Positions 11,909 through 23,068 of a stretch of 64,000 nucleotides of DNA are shown here, piece by piece. Numbering within the stretch: position 1 is the first letter of the stretch; the number at the start of each line of letters is the position of its first letter. The DNA comes from Tridacna crocea (Eukaryota > Mollusca > Bivalvia > Cardiida > Cardiidae), in contig OX031071.1 of NCBI GenBank assembly GCA_943736015.1, positions 26,737,619-26,801,618 on the forward strand, written 5' to 3'. A program made the position numbers and the translations under genes. Below the pieces are notes generated by a model. The model was not told the origin of the DNA. It did not search any database and saw only the letters and a program-made list of their open reading frames with translations.

Positions 11909-12387
11909 ACCTTTACAAAACATTCCCTTCTATTAACAACCCTCAGAGGAAGAAGACATTTAAAAAATTGGGGGTCAAAGGGAAGATACTGGCTGGTAGG
12001 AAATGTTGTCTCCTTTTCCCACACCATTTTTGCAGACCAACTATTTCATTGTTTGAGAAGCATCTGATTTGTCATCTGCAAACAGTTTCAAATTGAGATA
12101 AATGAATTCTTTGCCTAACAATGAAATTTGAGACTTGTCCAGATTTGAAAGAAGTAATGCAGAATGCAAATTAATTGAAGCTAAAATGACTGTACTTGTA
12201 TGTGAAGGTAAAGAAAACCTTGTTGGAAAAGGAGAAAATGTTGGTTACCAGTATTTTCTCCATTTCCCACAATGTTTTCTACCCTTCCCAAAACAAACTT
12301 TAATTTGTGAGTTATGTTTAGTTTGTGGTCTGCAAGTGCTTTCAATTATGACCAGTCTAAAATTTTGTTGTTTGGTAGAGATAAATC
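11909..12387. mobile_element. Two MITE copies, one eroded and one arm-swapped
   Basis: An eroded plus copy spans about 11909-12095. The copy at about 12109-12387 has the GCATTTGCAG-type half on both sides of its palindrome, so it is a two-fold symmetric hybrid. Confidence 0.6.
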
Positions 12388-12644
12388 AATCCTTTGACCC
12401 CATTTATCATCTTTATACACTGTCAATTTGGTACGCCTGAAATTTTGTCATGTAGTGAAGAATTAACTCTTGCTTTCAACTCAGATTGCAAAATTGTGCT
12501 TTTTCCGACAGAGGAAGGCAGCGAGACATTGTTGCATTATGAGACATGCGGAAGATGTAATGGAAATACTCTTTCACTACTTAAAGGCTAAAAATAAATT
12601 TGCTCTGCACGATCAAGAGGCAGGTTGTTGGTAATCTAGAATAT

Positions 12645-12708
12645 GGCAGTGGACAGTGTAGATCAGAGAACGTGCAGTCTTATCTTGATCTACAGTGTCC
12701 ATTAAAGC
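12645..12708. repeat. GATCAAGATCAGACTGCAC-type palindrome
   Basis: GGACAGTGTAGATCAGAG against ATCTTGATCTACAGTGTCC. Confidence 0.7.
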
Positions 12709-12916
12709 TTTTTGTGTCATCAACAGTAAAGAAAGCTACTAAGTGGGACTTGAGAACCTTTTGCTGATTAAGATCAGACTGCCCAGATTGTGAGATATGC
12801 TATGTGTGACAAAAATTCTAGGAAAATCATTGTCCACTGTCAGAGCTACAGACAAGAGGGAGTGATGGTATTCAAAATCCAATATTTCTTTTCCAAACCC
12901 TATGTTGTGGTTACTC

Positions 12917-12947
12917 ATTAGAATCATCTCAATGAGATGATTCTAAT
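12917..12947. repeat. Perfect 31-bp palindrome beside a Helentron-like 5' end
   Basis: Two 15-nt arms (ATTAGAATCATCTCA) around one A, 3 bp before the element at 12951. Confidence 0.85.
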
Positions 12948-12950
12948 AAT

Positions 12951-14674
12951 TATGCCCCCCTTTCGAAGAAATGGGGGTATATTGCTTTGCACTTGTCGGT
13001 CGGTCGGTCGGTACGTCGGTCGGTCGGTCCGTCGGTCCGTAGACCAAGTTTGTCCGGAGCATAACTCAAAAACTATTTAAGGTATTATCTTGAAACTTCA
13101 TAGGTGGATAGATCTCATTAAGGAAAAGTGCAGTGCACAAGAACCATAACTCTGCCCATCATATTTTTGGAGTTATTGCCCTTTGTTGATTTTCATACTT
13201 AATTTTTGTCCGGAGCATAACTCAAAAACTATTTCAGGTATCATCTTGAAACTACATAGGTTGATAGATCTCATTAAGGAGAAGTGCAGTGCACAATAAC
13301 AACAACTCTGCCCATCATATTTTTGGAGTTATTGCCCTTTGTTGATTTTCATACTTAATTTTTGTCCGGAGCATAACTCAAAAACTATTTCAGGTATCAT
13401 CTTGAAATTACGTAGGTTGATAGATCTCATTAAGGAGAAGTGCAGTGTACAAGAACCATAACTCTGCCCATCATATTTTTGGAGTTATTGCCCTTTGTTG
13501 ATTTTCATATTTAATTTTTGTCCAGAGCATAACTCAAAAAGTATTTTAGGTATCATCTTGAAACTTCATAGGTGGATAGATCTCATTAAGGAGAAGTGCA
13601 GTGCACAAGTACCATAACTCTGCCCATCATATTTTTGGAGTTATTGCCCTTTGTTGATTTTCATATTTAATTTTTGTCCGTAGCATAACTCAAAAAGTAT
13701 TTCAGGTATCACCTTGAAACCTTATATGTGAAAAGATCTTATTAAGGAGAAGTGCAGTGCACAAGAACCGTAACTCTGCCTATCATATTTTTGGAGTTAT
13801 TGCTCTTTGTTGATTTTCATAGTTAATTTTTGTCCAGAGCATAACTCAAAAAGTATTTCAGGTATCATCTTGAAACTACATAGGTGGATAGATCTCATTA
13901 AAGAGAAGTGCAGTGCACAAGAACAACAACTCTGCCCATCATATTTATGGAGTTATTGCCCTTTGTTGATTTTCATACTTAATTTTTGTCCGGAGCATAA
14001 CTCTAAAAGTGTTTCAGGTATTATCCTAAAACCTCATAGGTGGATAGATTATACTAAGGAGAAGTGCAGTGCACAAGTACCATAACTCTGCCCATCATAT
14101 TTTTGGAATTATTGCCCTTTGTTGATTTTCATAGTTAATTTTTGTCTGGAGCATAACTCAAAAAGTATTTCAGGTATCACCTTGAAACCTTATAGGTGGA
14201 TTAACCTTATTAAGGAGAAGTGCAGTGCACAAGAACCATAACTCTGCCCATTATATTTTTGAAGCTTTTGCCCTTTGTTGATTTTCATACTTAATTTTTG
14301 TCCAGAGCATAACTCAAAAGGTTTTTCAGGTATCATCTTGAAACCATATATGTGGATAGATCTTACTCAGGAGAAGTGCATTGCATAAGAACCATAACTC
14401 TGCCCATTATATTTTTGCAATTACTGCCCTTTGTTGATTTTCATACTTATTTTTTTTCCGGAGCATAACTCAAAAAGTATGTGAGGTAAAATCATGAAAC
14501 TTTAAAAGTTGATAGTTCTCTTAAATGGGAAGTACAGTGCCCAAGAATTGTTAATTTATCATTAATAAGTTTTGAGTAATTACCCTTTGTTCGTTTTTAC
14601 ATTTTGAACACAAGAGTTTATAATCACATTGGATGCCATTAGGGGGGCATACATGTTTTACAAACATCTCTTGT
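12951..14674 (+). mobile_element. Helentron-like element with exact 156-bp tandem core
   Basis: 5' TATGCCCCCC is complementary to 3' GGGGGGCATA. A GGTC microsatellite lies at 12994-13038. The core motif TGTCCGGAGCATAACTC recurs at 13051, 13207, 13363, 13519, 13675, 13831, 13987, 14143 and 14299, always 156 bp apart. The 3' end has ATGTTTTACAAACAT and CTCTTGTT. Confidence 0.8.
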
Positions 14675-14955
14675 TAGTACTCATAACATAGGGTTTTGTG
14701 GAGACTAATTATTTTCAATTTTGAAATCAAAATCACTCTCCCTATCTGAAACTCTGAGTTTGAAATATCTTGATTCCAATTGTCGGGGTGCTAATTGTAC
14801 TATTACCATCATCATATTGTGAGGAAATTCCATCTTGCCCACTTTTGAGTTGCAACAGTTTTCATTTTGTCACTATGTTTTCAAGTCATTTGCTGGAGAT
14901 AACTGGTCAAAGGGAAATACAGGCTTATCACACCATGATTTTTATGTATTTTCAG
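14675..14955. other. Intron stretch before the first KIF13 exon in the window
   Basis: No repeat recognised. It contains the acceptor region of the exon at 14956. Confidence 0.6.
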
Positions 14956-15086
14956 GCCTCTAGATGCCACTGGTAAACTTGGACCTGGCACCGGAGATGG
15001 GGATCGTGAAAGACGGAAACCACCAAAGTCGTTTGCCTTTGATCACTGTTTCTGGTCCATGGATAAAGAAAACTCAAAATTTGCTA
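14956..15086 (+). CDS. KIF13: KIF13 motor-domain exon, beta-strand before the P-loop
   Basis: Acceptor TTTTCAG precedes the exon and donor GTAAGT follows. It starts on the last base of a split codon and ends after one base. The peptide has a Gly/Pro-rich loop (LGPGTGDGDRERRKPP) and then KSFAFDHCFWSMDKENSKFA, matching the kinesin-3 segment FxFDxCFWSMD. The loop looks a little longer and more glycine-rich than I recall for vertebrate KIF13; this is a recollection, not an alignment. Confidence 0.95.
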
Positions 15087-15309
15087 GTAAGTTTGTGGTG
15101 ATTTGTCAGTCGGTTTAACATGGGTTTTCTCAGACTTTTTTTGAAAATCTCTTTTGTATCTCCCCACTCCAGAGAAATTCAAAGCAGACAATTTCCTAAA
15201 AAATCTTGATATTAACCTTTTGAGTGCTGGATAACTGCAACCAACATAATTTAGGCTATGAATAAGACCCAGTAAGTTGGGACTTAATTATTGCTTTTGT
15301 TCATAATTT

Positions 15310-15385
15310 ATGGTTTGTGTGCAGTCTGATCTTGATCAGCGCTTACCACAAAAACAAGTACACTGTTGTAAAAGGCCCTTTAAAT
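15310..15385. repeat. GATCAAGATCAGACTGCAC-type half copy
   Basis: One arm, GTGCAGTCTGATCTTGATCA, and the flank AAAGGCCCTTTA shared with the copy near 15845. Confidence 0.5.
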
Positions 15386-15397
15386 TTTGTGAACCTG

Positions 15398-15777
15398 TTA
15401 ACTCTATACCACACTACAAAATTTTAGACGTCCAAATTGAAAGCAATTGCAGAATGACAGAACAATTTAGACTGAAAAACTGCAATTTGATTGGAAGGAT
15501 AGGCAGCATTACGGAAAGAAGAGATAGTAGTGGTTACCAGCATTTTGTCTTTTTCCTAAATTTTTTTTCAAAGGCCCTCTTTCTCAGGGTCATTAACCCT
15601 TTGGCAGACAACAAAATTCTAGCCTTGTCCAAGTTGAAAGCATTTGCAGACGGCAATTTCAGTGGAGCTTAAATGATGTGATTTTCTTTGATAGAGTAGA
15701 AAACATTGTGGGAAATGTTTTCAAAAGACTTCTTTTCCAGGAGCGCCAAAAGTCGGCATTGTGTGGTAAAGAGTTAA
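15398..15777 (-). mobile_element. Two adjacent TTAA MITEs sharing one TTAA
   Basis: Copy 15398-15596, then copy 15593-15777. In the second, the hairpin tip is deleted, leaving CATTGTGGGAAATG at the centre. Confidence 0.75.
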
Positions 15778-15844
15778 AACCCAGTGATGTTTGTTAAATG
15801 GTTAATTGCAATTTGATGATGGCATTTATCTATAGCCTGTAAGC

Positions 15845-15955
15845 TGAATGAATAGTGTAGATGAAAGATCAGACAGCACATTTTGTGTATTCTGATCTTG
15901 TTTTACACTGGCCACAAAAATAGACTGGGATTGTGAAAGGCCCTTTATGGGCTGA
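15845..15955. repeat. GATCAAGATCAGACTGCAC-type palindrome
   Basis: AGTGTAGATGAAAGATCAGA against TTCTGATCTTGTTTTACACT. Confidence 0.6.
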
Positions 15956-15966
15956 GTTAACCCTAG

Positions 15967-16188
15967 TTAACCCTTTACCAAACAATAAAATTTTAGATTG
16001 GTTAAAATTGAAAGCACGTGCCGACGACAAATTAACCAAACATTGAAATTTGTCTCTAACAGGGTAGAAAACATTGTTGGAAAAGGAGAAAGCACTGGTT
16101 ACCAGCATTTTCTCCTTTTCCCACAATGTTTTCAAAAGGCTTCTATCTCAGAGTTGTAAAAACCAGGGATTGTTTAGTAAAGGATTAA
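15967..16188 (-). mobile_element. TTAA palindromic MITE, full length
   Basis: TTAA at both ends, CCCTTTACCA TIR and a near-perfect palindrome. Confidence 0.88.
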
Positions 16189-16617
16189 TATAAACAAATC
16201 ATGAGTGCAATATGCCTGTGTAAGAATTGTGGCATGGTAAATAGAAATAAATGGCCATGAACACATTTTTCCTTTTACCATAATGTTTTCAAAAGTGGTT
16301 GGCTGAAGACAAAAAAAAAAACCCATATTACAGTAAGAAACTTGTCAACAGAAAAGGTCAGACAGAACAAAGGGTGGAGACAGAATATAATCCATTTGTT
16401 AGCAGACGGAGTGACCTCCCTTGGGTACAGATCTATTGAATGGTGGTACAAATTGCTATTAAATGTTCCATAAATGTAAGACAAAAAGAACCCGAACTGA
16501 CCTTTATTGGTGATAGGCAGGGAAAACCTCTAGACCACAAGTGAAAGTCAGAAATTTTTTTAAATGAATCTGATAGAAATGGTTAAAAAAATGAACCAGA
16601 AAATTTGGAAGTTTACT

Positions 16618-17066
16618 CCTTTACTCATTTTCACACCACAAAATTTTAGACAGATCCAAATTGCAGGCTTTCCAAAGGACAAAGTACATGCAGCACAAAA
16701 ATGGGATTAGTCTAAAAGAAAAGAAAACTGGGGGGAAAGAAGAATAAGCTGGTCACCGGCATTTTCTCTTCCCACAGTTTTTTTAAAACCTTTTTTTCCC
16801 AGGATTTTCAAAATTCCAATTTGTGTGGTATAGGGTTAATCCTGTACTTCAAGACAAAATTTTGAAATGTTTACAATTTATAGCTTTTATATAGGAGACA
16901 GATTTTATGTGGCTCCAACTGTAGAATTTGTGTCTCAGGTGCTAGACAACATTGTGGGAAATAGAGAAAAGCCTTGTAACTAGCATTTTTCCTTTTCCAC
17001 TGTGTTTGCAAAAGGTTGTCTTTCTCACTTTCATTAAAACTTTGGGTAGTATAGTAAAGGGTTAGG
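16618..17066 (-). mobile_element. Two tandem TTAA MITEs sharing a TTAA
   Basis: Copies about 16618-16839 and 16836-17066 share the TTAA at 16836-16839; both are moderately decayed. Confidence 0.72.
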
Positions 17067-17129
17067 TATAATATCCTGTAGTGCCACAATGTTCTTAAGA
17101 ATGATTTACTGCAAGACTATGAAACTGAT

Positions 17130-17744
17130 CTTACAGCTGATATTGATAAAAAATTTCAGCATTTGTAGAAGACAAATTAGATATGGCTCCAAAAATTGGA
17201 AATTGTCCTTGTAAAGATAGAAAACATTGTGTGAAAAGGAGAATATTCTAAGTACAAGCATTTTCTCTTTTAATCATGTTTTCAAAATCCTTTTGTCCTC
17301 ATTGAGTCTTTACCAGACGACAACATTTTTTAAAACTCTTTACCCAACGACAAAACTTTAGACTGGTCCAAATTGAAAGCAATTGCAGACGACAGAATAA
17401 GTGCAACTTAAAAATTGAAATTTGTTTCCAGCAGAGTAGAAAAAGTGGGAAAAGGAAGAAATGCTGGTAACCAGCATTTTCTCCTTTTCTCGCAATATTT
17501 TCAAAAGGCTTCTATCTCAGTGATTATTTGGTAAAGTGTTAAAGAAGAAAAGATAAAATGCTAAACCTGCCTTTTAACTCTTTACCATATAATCCCGACT
17601 TTTAACGACCTTGAGAAAGACGCCTTTTAAAAACATTCTGAGAAAAGGAGCAAATGCTGGTAAGCAGCATTTATCAAGAGTTTAGGAGCATGTCTGCACA
17701 TGCCTTCAATTTGGACCAGTCTATAATTTTGTTGTTTGGGTTAA
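17130..17744. mobile_element. Three clustered TTAA MITEs
   Basis: Eroded minus copy about 17130-17310, minus copy about 17329-17542, and plus copy 17574-17744 that lost most of its right half next to the hairpin. Confidence 0.72.
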
Positions 17745-17939
17745 GAGATGTTTCCATTATGAACATGCCAGACTGCGTGAACATCCAAGGGAAATAAATT
17801 TGATGTAAAAATTCAGAATTAAAATTGGTTATTTCCCTTGATTTGCTTTCAAAACAACCTTTACCTGCAGACTACCTTTCTGTTCATTTTTTTTCTCAGA
17901 TGACTTTTAAAAACAGGTTTGTTGATGGAAAAACTCCTA

Positions 17940-18065
17940 AACCCTTTTGCTGCTAAGTTTGACTCAAGAACATTTTATGGACAGTGTAGATCAAGATCAG
18001 ACTGCACAGCAAGTGCAGACTGATCTCAGCTCTGCACTGTCCAAAAAGGAGTTTAGGAGTTAGCT
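17940..18065. mobile_element. GATCAAGATCAGACTGCAC palindromic repeat, longest copy
   Basis: Inverted arms CAGTGTAGATCAAGATCAG and their complement, inside longer arms CTTTTGCTGCTAAGTTTGAC / GGAGTTTAGGAGTTAGC. A MITE-like family with about ten other copies in the window. Confidence 0.75.
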
Positions 18066-18376
18066 GCAACAGGATACCAGGAAGAAGTATTAGAAGTCCA
18101 TATTGTCAGCATATAATGCAGTTTCATGCTTTGTTATACTATACAAGTAATCACAATTATAGACTCATGATATTTACTTTGTCTAACAACCCAATTTAAT
18201 CATTAGGTAGAATAGTCAGTGGTCCTGTGTCAACACTTTTTCAACCCCCTTTTCACAGAGCAAGGCTCATGTAATTGTAACTGAATATCAACGATATTCA
18301 GTCAAGCTTGTCTTAGTGACCACCTGTAATAATGACCCTATCCTGTCATGAGAGGTGTTTAATTTATCTGTGTGAA
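18066..18376. other. Intron stretch without recognised feature
   Basis: AT-rich; contains only a short AACTGAATATCAACGATATT inverted motif near 18280. Confidence 0.55.
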
Positions 18377-19490
18377 CCCATTACCACACAATCCCTACTT
18401 TTGACACCCCTGAGAAAGAAGACCTCAGAAAACATTTTGGGAAAAGGAGAAAATGCTGGTAACCAGCATTTTCTCCTTTTCCCACAATGTTTTTAGCTCA
18501 CTTGAGCACGAAGTGCCCATGGTGAGCTTTTGTGATGGCCCAATGTCCGTCGTGCATTGTCTGTCGTCCAAAATTTCTTTAAACATCTTCACCTCCTAAA
18601 CCACTAATCCGATCTTGATGAAACTAGGCAGGGAAAACCAAAGTTGTTCAAGAGATTAAATTCTAGCCATAACTCTAGTTGCCACGGCAACCAAAAGGAA
18701 AAAAAAAACCAGCAAAATCTTTGAAAATCTTCTTCTCTGAACCTAGAAGGCGTAGAGCTTTGATATTTGTTATGTATCATGTCCATGTGGACCTCTACCA
18801 AGATTTTTCATATGATGCCCATGGGGTCAAAACTGGCCCCGCTGCGGGGGTCACAAGTTTGAAACATAGGAACAAAGAAGCAAAACTTTAAAAATCTTCT
18901 TCTCTGAAACTAGAAGGTGCAAAGCTTTGATATTTGTAATGTAGCATCTTCAGTGGACCTCAACCAAGATTGTTCATAAGATGCCCCTGGGTCAAAACTG
19001 GCCCCTTCTGGGGGTCACAAGTTTGAAACATAGGAACAAAGAAGGAAAACTTTAAAATTCTTCTTCTCTGAAACTAGAAGATGCAGAGTTTTGATTATTT
19101 GGTATGTAGCATCTCTTTGTGGATCTTTACCAAGAATGTTCATATGATGCCCCTGGGTTCAAAACTGGCCCCGCCCTGGGGGTCACAAGTTTGAAACATA
19201 GGAACAAAGAAGGAAAACTTTAAAAATCGTCTTCTCTAAAAGTAGAAGATGCATATTGCGCAGTTACATGCCCTGTCAGAATTATTTGACCTTGAACTTT
19301 GATATTTGCTATTTATCTTCATTGTAGACCTTTACTGCTTAGTTCTCCGATGAGCGATATAGGACCATCATGGTCCTCTTTTCTACCCTTCACAAAACAA
19401 ATTTCAAATTTCCAGTCACTTATATTTTGTCATCTGCAAATGCTTTCAATTTGGACAAGTCTATAATATTGTCGTTTAGTAATGAGTTAA
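18377..19490 (+). mobile_element. TTAA MITE split by a Helentron-like element
   Basis: Left part 18377-18493 ends in CACAATGTTT. The MITE resumes at about 19381 with CTACCCTTCAC and ends at TTAA 19487-19490. The insert interrupts the T run just after the palindrome. Confidence 0.85.
18494..19380 (+). mobile_element. Helentron-like element inside a MITE
   Basis: 5' TAGCTCACTTGAGC, CCGTCGTGC microsatellite remnant, core units with TAGAGCTTTGATATTTG, and 3' GATGAGCGATATAGGACC ... GGTCCTCTT. It inserted in the T run after the MITE hairpin. Confidence 0.78.
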
Positions 19491-19505
19491 GCAAGCACCT
19501 GTTTT

Positions 19506-19696
19506 TAGCTCCACTGGCAGAGTTTTTTTTCCCCAAGAACTTTACCTGTCATGCCAATCAATTAACCTGCTTGTATTGCCTGACAGTGTTCATTGTTTTT
19601 GAAGGCCCTCTTTTTCAGGGTCATGAATACTTCAATTTGTTTGGAAAAGGGTTAAAAAGCCAGTGGAGCGATACAGGGCCGTCATGGTCCTTTTGT
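19506..19696 (+). mobile_element. Minimal Helentron-like deletion copy carrying a MITE scrap
   Basis: 5' TAGCTCCACTGGC joins directly to the 3' 175 bp shared with 22240-22413 (CCCCAAGAACTTTAC). It includes a MITE right end (GGGTCATGAATACTTCAATT ... AAAGGGTTAA), then GCCAGTGGAGCGATACAGGGCC and its hairpin. Confidence 0.7.
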
Positions 19697-19755
19697 TAAT
19701 ATCCACTTTGTAATTATCATGGGTAATTACATGTATGTGTATGTTTACTTTTCAG

Positions 19756-19848
19756 GTCAACAAACAGTCTTTCATCACTTAGGCGAATCACTTTTAGAAA
19801 GGGCTTTTGAAGGGTATAATGGCTGCATATTTGCCTATGGACAAACAG
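19756..19848 (+). CDS. KIF13: KIF13 motor-domain exon, first half of the P-loop
   Basis: Acceptor CTTTTCAG, donor GTTTGT. The peptide [19 protein letters not shown] then [11 protein letters not shown] is the helix and strand before the nucleotide pocket. The P-loop is cut by the intron after GQT and continues at 21120. Phases 1 and 1 match the neighbouring exons. Confidence 0.96.
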
Positions 19849-19888
19849 GTTTGTTCTTTCGTGATTGCTGTAATTTTTATTGCGTTTT

Positions 19889-20116
19889 CTTACTCCCTTT
19901 AACACACAATCCCAAGTTTTAACAACTCTGAGTAAGAAAGCCTTTTGGAAACTATTGGAAAAGGAGAAAATGCTGGTAACCAGCATTTTCTCCTTTTCCC
20001 ACAATGTTTTCTGCCCTATCAGAAACAAATACCATTTCCTCAGATACATTTATTTTATTGTCTGCAAAAGCTTTCAGTTTTGACAAGTCCGATATTTGTG
20101 GTTTGGTAAAGAGTTA
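19889..20116 (+). mobile_element. TTAA palindromic MITE, near full length
   Basis: Palindrome well kept; the left TIR has a small deletion and the right end reads GGTAAAGAGTTA. Confidence 0.8.
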
Positions 20117-20131
20117 CTAAGTTTTTACCAA

Positions 20132-20318
20132 TTAACCCATTACCCCATAAGGCATTTCTATTGTGTCTCTAATTGACCCTAAATAACAGCAAAGATGAAG
20201 CCATTTCTTATGTGTATATGACACCTTTTGATAGCATAGAAAACATTGTGACAAAAGGTGAAATTGCTCGTGACAACAAGATATGCGTAGAAATGAGTAT
20301 TTATGGAGTAAAGGGATA
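20132..20318 (+). mobile_element. TTAA MITE, subfamily B, 3'-arm deleted
   Basis: It shares CCCATAAGGCAT, TGACACCTTTTGATAGCAT and GTAGAAATGAGTAT with the better copy at 43600-43817. Most of the second hairpin arm is missing. Confidence 0.7.
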
Positions 20319-20339
20319 ATGAAAGTTGAGAGTCAACCA

Positions 20340-20540
20340 AGTTGGCAGACAACAAATTAAAAGTAGCGAAGAAAACATTTTTCTGTCTCTATTAGGATAA
20401 ATACATCATGCAAAAAAGAGAAAATTCTGGTTACCAGCATTTTTACGTTTTCTCATGATGTTTTCTGCAACATGCTTTCCCAGGGCCATTAAAAAGAGAA
20501 TTTTTCTTTTGAAACAGAGGAGTCTTTTTTAAAGGATTAA
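20340..20540 (-). mobile_element. Decayed TTAA MITE
   Basis: Recognisable by TTGGCAGACAACAAA, the arm pair around CTGGTTACCAG and the right end AAAGGATTAA. Confidence 0.6.
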
Positions 20541-20729
20541 TTGAGTTGGTATTTGAAGAGCTGAGATTCTGTTTTAAGCTTGGCTGTTTTTGAAAAAGAT
20601 ATAACGTTATTGTCATAGCCTGGTTGTGAGTAGCGGTGGAATTGTCATCCTCATAGTGCTAAAACTCAGCCTAACAGTTTACATCTCTGCCATTTTCAGA
20701 AGACATTTATATTGAATTTGAACAACTCA

Positions 20730-20962
20730 TTAATCCATTACCACACAATCGCTACTTTTGACGACCCTGACATAGAAGCCCTTAGAAAACATTGTGGGAA
20801 AAGGAGAAAATGCTGGTTACCAGCATTAATTTTTCTCCTTTTCTCACAATTTTTTCTACCCTCCCGAATCAAATATCAATTTTTCAATTACATTTATTGT
20901 GTGGTCTGCAAATGCTGTCAATTTGGACCACTCTGTAAGTTTCTCGTTTGGTAAAGAGTTAA
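20730..20962 (+). mobile_element. TTAA palindromic MITE, full length
   Basis: TTAA at both ends; a 3- to 4-base insertion interrupts the right palindrome arm. Confidence 0.85.
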
Positions 20963-21119
20963 CCATCGGAAGGGAAAGCCATAAAAACAGGGGCAGATGA
21001 TCATCAAAGTATTTTAACAGAGTTATGCCCCTTTCTTGACTCTTCGTGGAAAATGAGGCAACTGCAGCTGAGCATTGTCTCCTTTATACCATGCTCTTGT
21101 TTATCTTATGTTTATACAG

Positions 21120-21300
21120 GTTCTGGTAAATCTTACACAATGATGGGAACAATGGAGGAGAAGGGAATTATACCTCGTCTTTGTGATGCGCTGTTTGACA
21201 GTATAGCCAAATGCGAGGATGAAACTACATGTTATAAAGTAGAAGTTTCTTATATGGAGATTTATAATGAAAAAGTACATGATCTGCTAGATTTAAAAGG
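21120..21300 (+). CDS. KIF13: KIF13 motor-domain exon, P-loop end and alpha-2/beta-4 region
   Basis: Acceptor TTTATACAG, donor GTAGGT. It completes the Walker A loop (G-SGKSYTMMG, catalytic Lys and Ser present). It continues with EEKGIIPRLCDALFDSI and VEVSYMEIYNEKVHDLLDLKG, the conserved EIYNEKVxDLL stretch of kinesin-3. It ends after two bases of a glycine codon. Confidence 0.97.
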
Positions 21301-21338
21301 GTAGGTATTTACTCTTAAACCTTTCACTACATTATCAT

Positions 21339-21455
21339 GAGTTTACTCTTTACTAAACAACAAAATGTTAGACTTGTCCAAATTGAAAGCAAGTGCAGAC
21401 AACAAACATGATGCTTTGAATTCGGACATGTCTAAAATTGTCATGTTGGTTAAGA
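21339..21455. mobile_element. Deleted TTAA MITE without the hairpin
   Basis: Both ends are the CAAATTGAAAGC/GCTTTGAATT type and meet at CAGACAACAAACATGATG, so the palindrome and one flank are gone. Confidence 0.65.
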
Positions 21456-21597
21456 GCTGCCCCAGTTCTGTATAGGTAGACACGGTAAACAGGTACAAGT
21501 GAGAATTATATTTTGTTTTTGTTTGTTTTGTGTTTTATATAGTTTTCAACATTATTTCAGTTACATAGTGGCATCCAGTTAACCTATATCTGCTTTA

Positions 21598-22413
21598 TAG
21601 CTCGACTGGCCAAAGGCCAGCGGTCTTATGTCATGGCCCGGTGTCCATTTTGTGTGCATGCGTTAACTTTTATTTCAAACATCTTTTTCTCTGAAACTAC
21701 ACATCCATATTTGATGAAACTTAAAAGAAATTATCCTGCCATAGTCCTCTTCAAAAATGGTTAATATTGCCTTGGCAACAAAACTGAAAAATATTACACA
21801 TTTTTACAAATCTTCTTCTCAGAAACCTTAGGGCCCAGGGCTTTAAATTTGGCATGTAGCTTTATCTAATGGACCTTAAACAAGTTTCTTCATTTTATAT
21901 AGCCTGGGGTTAAAATTGGCTCCATATAACTATGGGCTAGCTTATAAATTACTTCCATTTAAATATTTATCAAGGGAAATAACTCTGATATTAAAGATAA
22001 AGTTTGTTGCTATTTACCTCCCTTGATTATCAAAACTTCAGTGATACATGATTTGTGCCTGGTATTTAAGTTTTTTGATAGAAAATAATTTGTTTTAAGG
22101 AAGAGTGATTCTCTTTGATGCTAATACTTATGCTCACTTAAGTGGATTATTCATGTTTTTTGATAGAAAATAATTTGTTTTAAGGAAGAGATGCTAATAG
22201 TTATGCTCACTTAAGTGGATTATTAACTCAAATCATTCATTTTTTTTCCCCAAGAACTTTACTTTGCATGCCAATGAATAAATCTGCTTGAATTGCCTGA
22301 AAATGTTCAATGTTTTTGAAAGCCTTCTCTTTTTATTGTCATAAACTCTTTAATTTGTGTGATAGAGGGTTAAAAAGCCAGTGGAGCGATACAGGGCCAT
22401 CATGGCCCTCTTG
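21598..22413 (+). mobile_element. Helentron-like element with MITE-derived 3' region
   Basis: 5' TAGCTCGACTGGC pairs with 3' GCCAGTGGAGC. It has a single core unit, a duplicated stretch (GATAGAAAATAATTTGTTTT near 22080 and 22160), a MITE scrap before the 3' end, and hairpin AGGGCCATCATGGCCCT. Confidence 0.75.
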
Positions 22414-22814
22414 TTTGGAGTTTCTTTTACCAGCACTACTACGCAGATATTCGGATGTGATACGTCCATATTTCATTTACAAAGTTGTCCACCATTGTAA
22501 GTTTTATAGAAATTTAACTTAGTTTAGAGCAGAAATTCAACTGGAATTGAATTGGTTGTTGAATTAGGGTTTTAATATCAATTAACGTCCCTTTTTTGTT
22601 TGGTTATTGTCTCAGTTGACAGGTTACGTAATAGAATAGAATTGAACAGTTTGTACTGGCCATTCCTTCTTTACAATATTGGTAGGCAAGCTGAGCTTTA
22701 AAAAAAAAAGAAATGTCCAAATTTAATTTTGCAAGTGGAAATAAAAGTTACTTGCTAAAATTTGCAAGTGGATGAAAAATGAAATTCGAACCCTGGGTAA
22801 AGGTTTACATAGTT

Positions 22815-22945
22815 TTTACAGACAGTATAGATCAAGATCAGACTGTACAAGAAAAAAGATATTTACCAAAGTAAAGATTCGAGAACAGACTGTGTATTTT
22901 ATGCAATTTGATCTTATTGTGTGAACTGTCCATAGAGTGGCAGAC
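22815..22945. repeat. GATCAAGATCAGACTGCAC-type palindrome with an insertion at its tip
   Basis: GACAGTATAGATCAAGATCA and TTTGATCTTATTGTGTGAAC arms are separated by about 60 bp. Confidence 0.6.
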
Positions 22946-23068
22946 AGTATCATTTAGCATCAGAAATTGTTTTTTTTTTTGCCATTTTTTTTTTCCTTTT
23001 TTATAGCCTAATTTTCTACTGAAGTAAATCAACAATTGCAGGAATTTCTTATCTGTTTATTTCTTCAG

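Noticed and set aside
1..14955. Search for the KIF13 first coding exon (VAVRVRP motif)
   Set aside because: No frame in this stretch encodes the kinesin N-terminal strand, so it must lie upstream of the window.
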